5,010 bases of DNA from Anaerolineaceae bacterium. Its GTDB lineage: Bacteria > Chloroflexota > Anaerolineae > Anaerolineales > Villigracilaceae. How positions within the stretch are numbered: position 1 is the first letter of the stretch; each line of letters begins with the position of its first letter. Position numbers and translations under genes: made by a program. The stretch is from the NCBI GenBank assembly GCA_009885445.1, contig VFKQ01000133.1:1-5010 (forward strand), written 5' to 3'. The notes beneath the pieces are model-generated. The model ran no database searches. It had not been told where the DNA came from and saw only the letters and a program-made list of their open reading frames with translations. Below, piece by piece: positions 1 through 5,010 of the stretch.

Positions 1-62
1 AGATCCTGCCACCAATATATCCCTGAGGAGCGTTTGTCAAAGTTCTATTGAGGTTGATTTCT

Positions 63-905
63 ATGCATCGTGAACGAGTTTCTGAAAATGTTTACTGGTT
101 CCAAAGCGACGTGTACGCGCAGGTCACTGCGGGCGTCATCCTCGGTCCGCAATGGGCTGTGGTCGTGGACACACTCGCCCTGCCCGATGAGACGATGGCC
201 ATCCGCGATTTTATTGAGCGCGAGTTAACCGTGCCCGTGCGTTATGTGATCAACACCCACTATCACGCTGATCACGCCTGGGGCAATTGCTTCTTCCCCG
301 GCGCAACCATCATCGCGCATGAGTTGTGTCGCAACCTGTTGGAGCAGCGCGGCATCCCTTCACTCGAGTCGGCGCGCAAACAAAATGCAAGTTTGAAGCA
401 GGTGCGCATCGTCCTGCCGCAGATGACTTTCTCTGGCGGGCAAATGACTCTACGCGTGGGCAAAAAGAATCTCACCATCCTGCCCTCCATCGGTCACAGC
501 AGTGACGGCATCTCGGTGCTTGTTGAAGAAGACCGTGTGCTCTTCGCTGGCGACGCCTTCATGCCCCTGCCCTACGTGGTAGACGGCGACCTCGAAGAAA
601 GCGCCGCCACCATCCGCAAGATCGGACGCATGGGGCTGGAAAATATTGTTCAAGGCCACGGCGACATTATCCTGCGCGGCGAAATTGAGGCGGCGGTCAA
701 AGAAAATCTCAGCTATTTATCCAATCTAAAAAGGAGCGTCAAGGGCGCACTGCGCAAGAAGAACGCTGAAGAATTTCTTGAGGCCATCAGCATCGAATCG
801 TGCGGCAAGAGCCGTGTCCACTTGGGCGGGCTGGCTGGCACCCTGCACAAACGCAACGTGCAGAGCGTCTATCGCTACATGCTCGAGCACGGCGTCGGCG
901 AATAA
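63..905 (+). CDS. Metallo-beta-lactamase-fold metallo-hydrolase
   Basis: A predicted 280-residue hydrolase of the metallo-beta-lactamase superfamily, probably cytoplasmic, as no signal peptide is visible. The metal-binding set is complete: HYHADH at residues 66-71 (His66, His68, Asp70, His71), His145 in GHSSDG, Asp164 in FAGD and His199 in QGHGD. This is the pattern expected for a two-metal site that activates water for hydrolysis. The last 75 or so residues are a helical, Lys/Arg-rich tail after the catalytic fold. I chose ATG at 63 because GAGG at 50-53 lies nine bases upstream. An in-frame TTG at 48 would add five residues (MRLIS) but is poorly placed. The substrate cannot be read from the sequence: the superfamily includes lactonases, thioesterases, glyoxalase II-like enzymes and beta-lactamases, and this one is not clearly any of them. 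The next gene, a glycosidase, lies 112 bases downstream on the same strand, but an inverted repeat separates them, so co-transcription is uncertain. Confidence 0.9.
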   Translation: MHRERVSENVYWFQSDVYAQVTAGVILGPQWAVVVDTLALPDETMAIRDFIERELTVPVRYVINTHYHADHAWGNCFFPGATIIAHELCRNLLEQRGIPSLESARKQNASLKQVRIVLPQMTFSGGQMTLRVGKKNLTILPSIGHSSDGISVLVEEDRVLFAGDAFMPLPYVVDGDLEESAATIRKIGRMGLENIVQGHGDIILRGEIEAAVKENLSYLSNLKRSVKGALRKKNAEEFLEAISIESCGKSRVHLGGLAGTLHKRNVQSVYRYMLEHGVGE

Positions 906-921
906 TTTTTTCACCAACTTC

Positions 922-985
922 AGACTTCGGAAATCTTTAAGAAGCATTCCCGTTTTAAGCGCATCCAGGCAGATTTCCGAAGTCT
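922..985. repeat. Intergenic inverted repeat, 15-bp arms
   Basis: The arms AGACTTCGGAAATCT (922-936) and AGATTTCCGAAGTCT (971-985) are perfect reverse complements separated by 34 bases. Each arm is also nearly palindromic by itself (AGA-TTC-GAA-TCT with one mismatched pair), so the DNA can fold either as one long stem or as two small hairpins. It begins 17 bases after the hydrolase stop codon and ends 32 bases before the glycosidase start, filling most of that gap. There is no long T-run after the right arm, so it is not a standard intrinsic terminator. It could be a dispersed REP- or MITE-like palindrome, an mRNA-stabilising hairpin or a weak attenuator. The inverted repeat is directly visible; its role is not known. 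Confidence 0.8.
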
Positions 986-1017
986 TTCCGAAATAACTTT
1001 TCATCCAGCGAGGTCAA

Positions 1018-2343
1018 ATGCCCAAAGCAACCTATCATTTTCCGCGCGGATTTTTATGGGGCACGGCCAGCGCCGCGCATCAAGTGGAAGGCGACAACAA
1101 AAATAATCAATGGTGGGCCTGGGAGCAGACGGGTCACACCAACGGGACGTCGGGTCGGGCCTGCGATTGGTGGGCCGGCCGCTGGGGCGAAGACTTCGAG
1201 CGCGCCGCCGCAAGCGGACAAAACGCCCAGCGACTCTCCGTAGAGTGGAGCCGCATTCAGCCCGCGCCGAATCGCTGGGACGAAGACGCCCTCGAGCGTT
1301 ATCGCGTCATGTTGAAGGGTCTGCACGAGCGCGGACTGACTCCGCTGGTCACACTGCATCACTTCACCGACCCGCTTTGGCTGGCAGAGTTTGGCGGCTG
1401 GGAATCTGAGGCCGTCGTCGCCTTGTTTGAAAAATTTGTGCGCAAAACCGTGGGGGCACTGAAAGAATTTTGTTCGCTGTGGTGTACGATCAATGAGCCA
1501 AACGTCTACGCGTTAAGCGGGTATGCACACGGCGCATTTCCACCGGGCGTAAACAATCTCAAGCGCGCTGTGCAGGTGGAAGCCAATCTCTTGCGCGCAC
1601 ATGCCGCCGCATACCACGCCATTCACGAAGTTCAGCCTCAAGCGCGCGTGGGTTACGCATTACATTATCGTCCGATGTTGCCAAAACGCGCCTGGTCACC
1701 GCTGGATAGACTCATGCGCAACATTAGTTACACGGGCATCAACATGGCCTTCCCCTCGGCCATCTCCACCGGCGTGATGAAAACCCCGCTTGGAAAATTT
1801 ATCATCCCCGAAGCCAAAGGCACACAGGATTATCTGGGGCTTAACTATTATTCACAAGACACAATCACCTTTAATCTCTTCAACCCCAAACACCTCTTCA
1901 CCCACATGGGCTTTCCCGCCGACGCGGATTTCAGCGACACAAAATTCATCGCCAACATCCCCGAGGGCCTTTACTCCAGCATCAAGTGGGCCGCGCATAC
2001 CTACCCGGGTCTGCCGATTCTCGTCACCGAGAACGGCGTGGAATCTGCCGACGACCGCATGCGTCCGCGTTATCTGGCGGGGCATATTCACCAGATGTGG
2101 CGCGCAGTCAATTTCAATTGGCCCGTGCAGGGATATTTCCACTGGTCACTGGTGGACAACTTTGAATGGGAACGCGGCTGGACTCAACGCTTCGGCCTGT
2201 GGGCGCTCGACCCCGAAACGCAAATCCGCACCAAACGCCCCAGCGCGGACCTGTATGCGGACATCTGCAACGAAAACGGACTCTCCTCAGACATGGTCCA
2301 AAAATATTGCCCCGAGGTGTTTGAGAAATTGTTTCCGTCGTGA
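1018..2343 (+). CDS. Glycoside hydrolase family 1 beta-glycosidase
   Basis: A 441-residue GH1 enzyme, normal length for bacterial single-domain members, expected to be a (beta/alpha)8 barrel that releases terminal beta-linked glucose, galactose or fucose from short oligosaccharides with retention of configuration. The N-terminal GH1 signature is present (FLWGTASAAHQVEGD, residues 12-26, with Gln22 for sugar binding). So are His115 in LHHFTDPLW, the acid/base Glu160 in TINEP, NYY at 276-278, the nucleophile Glu338 in VTENG, and FHWSLVDNFEW (374-384) with Trp376, Glu383 and Trp384 of the glycone pocket. All key residues are intact. No signal peptide is visible, so it probably acts in the cytoplasm on imported sugars. 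ATG at 1018 has GAGG at 1010-1013, only four bases away, which is tight; the MPKATYHFPRGFLWG start is nevertheless typical of the family. The LHHFTDPLW and IPEAKGTQDY variants recall archaeal and Chloroflexota-type GH1 rather than Firmicutes BglA. Exact substrate preference cannot be decided. Confidence 0.96.
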   Translation: MPKATYHFPRGFLWGTASAAHQVEGDNKNNQWWAWEQTGHTNGTSGRACDWWAGRWGEDFERAAASGQNAQRLSVEWSRIQPAPNRWDEDALERYRVMLKGLHERGLTPLVTLHHFTDPLWLAEFGGWESEAVVALFEKFVRKTVGALKEFCSLWCTINEPNVYALSGYAHGAFPPGVNNLKRAVQVEANLLRAHAAAYHAIHEVQPQARVGYALHYRPMLPKRAWSPLDRLMRNISYTGINMAFPSAISTGVMKTPLGKFIIPEAKGTQDYLGLNYYSQDTITFNLFNPKHLFTHMGFPADADFSDTKFIANIPEGLYSSIKWAAHTYPGLPILVTENGVESADDRMRPRYLAGHIHQMWRAVNFNWPVQGYFHWSLVDNFEWERGWTQRFGLWALDPETQIRTKRPSADLYADICNENGLSSDMVQKYCPEVFEKLFPS

Positions 2344-2348
2344 GGCAA

Positions 2349-2382
2349 GTAAACACGGAAACAGGTAGACAGGTAAACACGG
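2349..2382. repeat. Short direct repeats after the glycosidase gene
   Basis: The ten-base unit GTAAACACGG occurs at 2349-2358 and again at 2373-2382, a 24-base period. Between and overlapping them ACAGGTA occurs at 2361-2367 and 2369-2375. The block is an interlaced low-complexity array of RGTARACA-like words starting six bases after the GH1 stop codon. It does not fold into a terminator. It may be a small intergenic repeat expanded by slippage; no function is evident. Confidence 0.6.
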
Positions 2383-2397
2383 CCAACTGATTACCGA

Positions 2398-2425
2398 TTG
2401 TATTTTCTAACGATTCAGATATAAT
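2398..2425 (+). promoter_or_regulatory. Predicted sigma-70-type promoter for the zinc-ribbon/SH3 gene
   Basis: A perfect -10 hexamer TATAAT lies at 2420-2425. The best -35 candidate is TTGTAT at 2398-2403 with a 16-base spacer; only its TTG matches consensus. Transcription would start near 2432, giving a leader of about 33 bases that contains a run of nine T (2440-2448) and the ribosome binding site AAGGAG (2452-2457). The A/T-rich stretch stands out against the GC-rich genes on both sides. The -10 is convincing and the -35 weak. Confidence 0.6.
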
Positions 2426-2464
2426 CACTTCATCGTATCTTTTTTTTTACCAAGGAGACTCAAA

Positions 2465-3028
2465 ATGGAAATTACATGTATCAGCTGCAAGAAGCCCTTC
2501 AAACTCAACGCGCTTGAAATCGGCGCGGCGATGTTGGATTATTCACTGGGGCATTCACATACATTTGGTTGTGATCACTGCCAAACAAAAAACACACTGA
2601 CCAAGGCTGCATTTGAAACGGCAAAGGATGCTTTTGAATCAGGCACAAAGCCAGTCGCCGCCATGCCTGCGGCCAAACCCGCGATAGCTCCCGCTCCGGC
2701 GAAACCCGCTATGGCGAAACCCGCCGCCGCGATGCCTACGGCCAAGCCAATGGTGGCCGCTCATGGTAGGGACGATGATGCTATGCCCAAGGCAGGCCCT
2801 CGTGCCGAGGCTGGCATGACTGTTAAAGGCGGAACGGTTCTCGTGGCCAGCCTGCACGTGCGCAAAGACCACAGCACCACATCTGAAACCGTGCGCGGTT
2901 TGGTGAAGGGCGACAAAGTCACCATCTCCACCACCTGGAGCGATGGCACCAACACCTGGGCGCAGATCGGCGCAAACGAGTGGGCCGCAGTTGAGCACGG
3001 CGGCAAGAAGATGATCGAGCTGAACTAA
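2465..3028 (+). CDS. Zinc-ribbon protein with C-terminal SH3-like domain
   Basis: A 187-residue protein in three parts. Residues 1-50 carry two CxxC pairs (Cys5/Cys8 in CISC and Cys36/Cys39 in CDHC) separated by 27 residues, a zinc-ribbon-like knuckle. Residues about 61-118 form a flexible linker rich in Ala, Pro, Lys and Met with repeated AKPA/MPxAKP units. Residues about 122-187 look like a bacterial SH3 (SH3b) domain: VLVASLHVRKDHSTTSETV, then GLVKGDKVTI and a Trp-containing WAQIGANEWAAV end. SH3b domains usually bind cell-wall peptides or other proteins, but no signal peptide or membrane helix is visible, so a cytoplasmic location is more likely here. The start is secure: AAGGAG at 2452-2457, seven bases before ATG, with a TATAAT-type promoter upstream. 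The gene is monocistronic, ending before an inverted repeat and a strong terminator. The biological role is unknown; nucleic-acid or protein binding are both possible. Confidence 0.88.
   Translation: MEITCISCKKPFKLNALEIGAAMLDYSLGHSHTFGCDHCQTKNTLTKAAFETAKDAFESGTKPVAAMPAAKPAIAPAPAKPAMAKPAAAMPTAKPMVAAHGRDDDAMPKAGPRAEAGMTVKGGTVLVASLHVRKDHSTTSETVRGLVKGDKVTISTTWSDGTNTWAQIGANEWAAVEHGGKKMIELN
2671..2750 (+). repeat. Internal coding repeats of the Ala/Pro/Lys linker
   Basis: The linker of the zinc-ribbon/SH3 protein is built from near-identical DNA units: GGCGAAACCCGC at 2698-2709 and 2713-2724 (15-base period), and the related GGCCAAACCCGC at 2671-2682. All lie in the same reading frame and encode AKPA-type motifs. 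Such in-frame units can expand or contract without breaking the gene, so linker length probably varies between relatives. Confidence 0.6.
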
Positions 3029-3043
3029 ATCGCTAACACGATA

Positions 3044-3104
3044 GTAGGGGCGACCCACCCGGCGGACGCAAGTTGACTTGGCAATCCTGACGGGTCGCCC
3101 CTAC
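3044..3104. repeat. Intergenic inverted repeat, GTAGGGGCGACCC family
   Basis: GTAGGGGCGACCC (3044-3056) and its perfect reverse complement GGGTCGCCCCTAC (3092-3104) flank a 35-base spacer. The element starts 16 bases after the stop of the zinc-ribbon/SH3 gene and ends just before the A-tract of the terminator. No T-run follows it, so it is not itself the terminator. From memory, palindromes with this GGGGCGACCC core are dispersed in many copies in Chloroflexota and some other phyla, which would make this a non-autonomous REP/MITE-like element. The copy number in this genome cannot be seen from one window. Confidence 0.8.
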
Positions 3105-3111
3105 ATTAAAC

Positions 3112-3146
3112 AAAAAAAACAGCCTCCCTTGCGGGAGGCTGTTTTT
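3112..3146. terminator. Strong bidirectional intrinsic terminator
   Basis: The stem CAGCCTCCC (3120-3128) pairs with GGGAGGCTG (3133-3141) across the tetraloop TTGC, and A-tract/T-tract pairing can lengthen it to 14 bp. T5 (3142-3146) follows on the plus strand. On the minus strand the complement of A8 (3112-3119) gives T8. It can therefore stop transcription both from the zinc-ribbon/SH3 gene on the left and from the small membrane protein gene on the right, whose stop codon is only 15 bases from the hairpin. Confidence 0.93.
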
Positions 3147-3161
3147 GATTGCTGACGAAGA

Positions 3162-3323
3162 TTACATCCCAAAGAGGGCGGCAACCGCGTAGACGAGGGC
3201 GAACAGCGGGGCAAGGAAGCCCGGGAGCATGCCGCCAACAGCGGGGATTAGGGTCAATCCGACAACCAGGAAATACAGCCACATGGCCCAACCGGACGGA
3301 GTCTTAGGCAACATCATTTTCAT
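3162..3323 (-). CDS. Small hydrophobic two-helix membrane protein (53 aa)
   Basis: A short minus-strand gene of 53 residues starting MKMMLPKTPSGWAMW and ending ALFGM. After a basic N-terminal segment (Lys2, Lys7) it contains two hydrophobic stretches, about residues 13-30 and 34-52, separated by a GGMLPG turn. This predicts a helical hairpin in the cytoplasmic membrane, with the two lysines favouring a cytoplasmic N-terminus. There are no charged residues after Lys7. Support for a real gene is good: AAGGAG (complement of 3332-3337) lies eight bases before the ATG, the stop is followed at once by the bidirectional terminator, and the gene sits alone between terminator and divergent exporter. 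Alternative in-frame ATGs at residues 3 and 4 are closer to the ribosome binding site than is ideal if used, so the first is preferred. I do not recognise the family and assign no function. Confidence 0.8.
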   Translation of the reverse strand: MKMMLPKTPSGWAMWLYFLVVGLTLIPAVGGMLPGFLAPLFALVYAVAALFGM

Positions 3324-3494
3324 TTCGAATTCTCCTTAGGAATAAATAGGGTTGATTTTTGCCGCCGATACAGGCGGCCTTCACATAATAAAACCCGCTG
3401 GCCTGTGAGGGGTTACGCAGGGATATGCCAAAAACTTTGCGCGTTTTGGCACAAGAAATCGGCCCAAACTGGGAGTACAATCCTTTTGAACTTT
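3324..3494. promoter_or_regulatory. Divergent intergenic region between membrane protein and ABC exporter genes
   Basis: These 171 bases must carry promoters in both directions. For the minus-strand gene, TATTAT (complement of 3385-3390) is a reasonable -10, but no good -35 is visible. A GCCGCC/GGCGGC hairpin (3361-3366 with 3373-3378) would then lie in its leader. For the exporter, TACAAT at 3476-3481 is a possible -10 and would start transcription only a few bases before the ATG, giving a nearly leaderless message. TTGGCA at 3446-3451 resembles a -35 but is 24 bases away, too far for a normal spacer. A 7-bp palindrome lies at 3427-3450. Promoter assignments here are tentative. Confidence 0.4.
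3427..3450. repeat. Palindrome upstream of the ABC exporter (possible operator)
   Basis: GCCAAAA (3427-3433) and TTTTGGC (3444-3450) are perfect inverted repeats with a ten-base centre. The spacing of half-sites, about 17 bases centre to centre, is somewhat larger than one and a half helical turns. The right half overlaps the TTGGCA sequence noted upstream of the exporter. It could be the binding site of a dimeric repressor or simply a small hairpin; no regulator gene is present in the window. Confidence 0.35.
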
Positions 3495-5010
3495 ATGACC
3501 ACCTCGCCCCTTTCAGCAGAATTTACGCTGGCCCGCCAACACACCTTCCAACGCACCAGCCCCGTGCGCTGGATCATTTCACACGCCATGCGTTACTGGC
3601 CGTTGGTCTTGATGATGATCGTCGGCGCATATGGCAACGGCGCGCTGGCCGCCTGGGTTCCAGATTATGTGGGCCAGGCCATAGACAAAATGCTGCAGAT
3701 TCCGCCCGACGTCAGCGTGCTCGTTCCCTTCGCGCTGATCATCGGCGGGTCACAAATCGTGCGCGGCATTTTGCAATTCGGACGCAACTTCGGCGCAGAA
3801 CTCATGGCCCAAAAAATCGAGCGCGACATCCGCGACGAACTTTACCTGTCCCTGCTCGGCAAGAGCATGACCTTCCACAACCTGCAACCCGTCGGCGACA
3901 CGATGGCCCGCGCCACCAACGACGTACGTGAAGTGAACTTCATGTTCAGCCCGGGACTCAACCTCGTCATCGGCTCTTTCTTCTTCCTGATCATGCCGCT
4001 GATCTACGCGCCGCGCTTCCACTCGGACTTGTGGCGGGTGCCGGCGATATTTATCGGGTTCTACGTTTTGGCCCTCGTCAACTACCTGCGCACCCTCTCC
4101 CCCGTCACCGACGCTGTGCGCGCCGCTTTCGGCACCATGAACACGCACCTCTCCGAAGCCCTCGACGGCGTGGAGACCATGAAAGGCGCCGCGCAAGAAA
4201 AAGCAGAGACCGAGCGCTTCGTCGTCAACGCGCGCAATGTGCGCGCCGCCTTCGTGCGCCAGGGCGACCTCGAAGCAAAATTCCTGCCCATGCTCCTGCT
4301 CGGCATCACCTACGCGGCGGGACTCTTCCACACGTTGCTCTTGTATCGCGCCGGAGAAATTTCCATCGGCACCGTCGTCGCTTTCTTCGGCATGTTGCGC
4401 CTGCTGGAGTTCCCCACCTTCGCCTCCACTTTTGCCTACAGCCAGATCTCGCTCGGCGTCTCCAGCGCGCGCCGCATCCTTGAGTTAATAAACCGCGAAT
4501 CCGATCTCGACCAAAACGCATCCGGATTCAGCGGCCGCATGCAAGGTGCGGTTGAATTTAAAAATGTCAGCTTTGATTACAATCGGCCCGCCTCCCCCGA
4601 AACCAATTCGCCCATCCCATTTGGCGCAATCGTCCCTGAGGCCGAGCGAGCGACACAAAACGGAGCCGAACCGATTCTCCAAGACATCTCCTTCACCGTC
4701 CAACCCGGCCAAACCGTCGCCATCGTCGGGCAGACGGGCGCGGGAAAAACTTCGTTGGTGAAATTGATCAACCGCGTCTACGACGCAACCGGCGGCTCGG
4801 TCACCGTGGATGGCCGCAACGTACGCTCCTGGAATCTCGAATCATTGCGCCAACAAATTTCCATCATTGAGCAAGACATCTTCCTCTTCTCGCGCAGTAT
4901 CGCCGACAACATCGCCTTCGGCAAACCCGACGCAACGCGCGACGAAATCGAATCCGCCGCCAAAGCCGCGCAAGCGCATGAATTTATTTTGACTTTTGAA
5001 AACGGCTACG
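3495..5010 (+). CDS. ABC exporter half-transporter (fused membrane and ATPase domains), 3' end missing
   Basis: The first 505 residues of a type IV (ABCB-like) ATP-driven exporter. The membrane domain (about 1-325) has six hydrophobic segments near 34-55, 75-95, 153-172, 181-198, 263-284 and 290-312. The intracellular coupling pattern is typical: MAQKIERDIRDELYLSLLGKSMTFHNLQPVGDTMARATNDV, roughly 104-144. The ATPase domain begins at VEFKNVSFDYN (353-363, A-loop Tyr362), with Walker A GQTGAGKT at 412-419 and Q-loop Gln460 in IIEQDIFLFS. The window ends before the LSGGQ signature, Walker B and switch His. Between Tyr362 and ILQDISF (394-400) lie about 30 residues, more than the usual handful. 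ATG at 3495 is chosen, but no ribosome binding site is well placed for it; TTG at 3486, ten bases after GGGAG (3471-3475), would add three residues. The family commonly works as a heterodimer exporting drugs, lipids or peptides; the partner may lie downstream. Substrate unknown. Confidence 0.93.
   Translation, partial: MTTSPLSAEFTLARQHTFQRTSPVRWIISHAMRYWPLVLMMIVGAYGNGALAAWVPDYVGQAIDKMLQIPPDVSVLVPFALIIGGSQIVRGILQFGRNFGAELMAQKIERDIRDELYLSLLGKSMTFHNLQPVGDTMARATNDVREVNFMFSPGLNLVIGSFFFLIMPLIYAPRFHSDLWRVPAIFIGFYVLALVNYLRTLSPVTDAVRAAFGTMNTHLSEALDGVETMKGAAQEKAETERFVVNARNVRAAFVRQGDLEAKFLPMLLLGITYAAGLFHTLLLYRAGEISIGTVVAFFGMLRLLEFPTFASTFAYSQISLGVSSARRILELINRESDLDQNASGFSGRMQGAVEFKNVSFDYNRPASPETNSPIPFGAIVPEAERATQNGAEPILQDISFTVQPGQTVAIVGQTGAGKTSLVKLINRVYDATGGSVTVDGRNVRSWNLESLRQQISIIEQDIFLFSRSIADNIAFGKPDATRDEIESAAKAAQAHEFILTFENGY

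Noticed and set aside
16..47. Promoter-like elements before the hydrolase gene (TATATC near 16-21, TTGTCA at 34-39).
   Set aside because: They do not combine into a -35/-10 pair with acceptable spacing, and the real upstream sequence lies outside the window.
48..62. TTG at 48 as the hydrolase start.
   Set aside because: GAGG at 50-53 is ideally placed for ATG at 63, while the TTG overlaps that site.
1790..2368. A 192-codon plus-strand open frame inside the glycosidase gene.
   Set aside because: It overlaps the catalytic C-terminal half of the GH1 gene in another frame and has a Ser/Thr/Pro/Arg-rich shadow composition.
2411..2448. Possible terminator for the glycosidase gene before the T-run at 2440-2448.
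   Set aside because: The only stem, AGATA (2417-2421) with TATCT (2436-2440), is five A/T-rich pairs with a 14-base loop and overlaps the promoter -10, so it is too weak to call.
2639..3058. A 139-codon minus-strand open frame over the zinc-ribbon/SH3 gene.
   Set aside because: It is antisense to a gene with promoter, ribosome binding site and terminator. The Gly/Arg/His-rich repeat mirrors the linker codons of the real gene.
3425..3931. A 168-codon plus-strand open frame starting MPKTLRVLAQEIG.
   Set aside because: From 3495 onward it overlaps the exporter in another frame and becomes Arg/His-rich nonsense. The exporter frame carries the recognisable protein, and only about 23 codons of this frame lie outside it.
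3750..4331. A 193-codon minus-strand open frame opposite the exporter.
   Set aside because: It has low-complexity His/Glu/Val-rich composition, no recognisable domain and no ribosome binding site, and lies antisense to a well-supported membrane domain. It is a by-product of GC-rich codon use.
1..5010. A defence island, CRISPR array, tRNA/rRNA gene, integrase or complete transposon.
   Set aside because: I found no tRNA-like cloverleaf, spaced repeat array, transposase or nuclease-type protein. The coding content is metabolic and transport genes.

Overview
This 5,010-base window looks like ordinary chromosome of a moderately GC-rich bacterium, most likely a member of the Chloroflexota (Anaerolineae or a relative). 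That placement is an inference. It rests on the style of the family-1 glycosidase, a zinc-ribbon/SH3 fusion protein, an exporter with a HTF...SPVRWI-type N-terminus, and two intergenic inverted repeats of a kind I associate with that phylum. No database search was possible.

Layout from left to right: a metallo-beta-lactamase-fold hydrolase (63-905, +); a 112-base gap filled mostly by a 15-bp-armed inverted repeat (922-985); a GH1 beta-glycosidase (1018-2343, +); a 121-base gap with a short direct repeat, a good sigma-70-type promoter and a T-rich leader; a zinc-ribbon plus SH3-like protein (2465-3028, +); a second, unrelated inverted repeat (3044-3104); and a strong bidirectional terminator (about 3112-3146). 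Next, on the minus strand, is a 53-residue two-helix membrane protein (3162-3323) with a clear ribosome binding site. A divergent intergenic region with a palindrome (3427-3450) follows, and then an ABC exporter half-transporter (3495 to beyond the right edge, +), cut off before its LSGGQ signature.

The genes do not form an obvious pathway. The hydrolase and the glycosidase may be transcribed in the same direction but are separated by the repeat. The zinc-ribbon/SH3 gene has its own promoter and ends in a terminator shared with the convergent small membrane protein gene. The small gene and the ABC exporter diverge from about 170 bases that must hold both of their promoters. The exporter is the kind that commonly pairs with a second half-transporter, which would lie to the right of the window.

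I do not see a defence island, mobile element, CRISPR array or other clearly new multi-gene system. The observations most worth a second look are the small membrane protein, the cytoplasmic zinc-ribbon/SH3 architecture, the extra segment in the exporter's nucleotide-binding domain, and the two palindromic elements of near-identical geometry placed just after stop codons.
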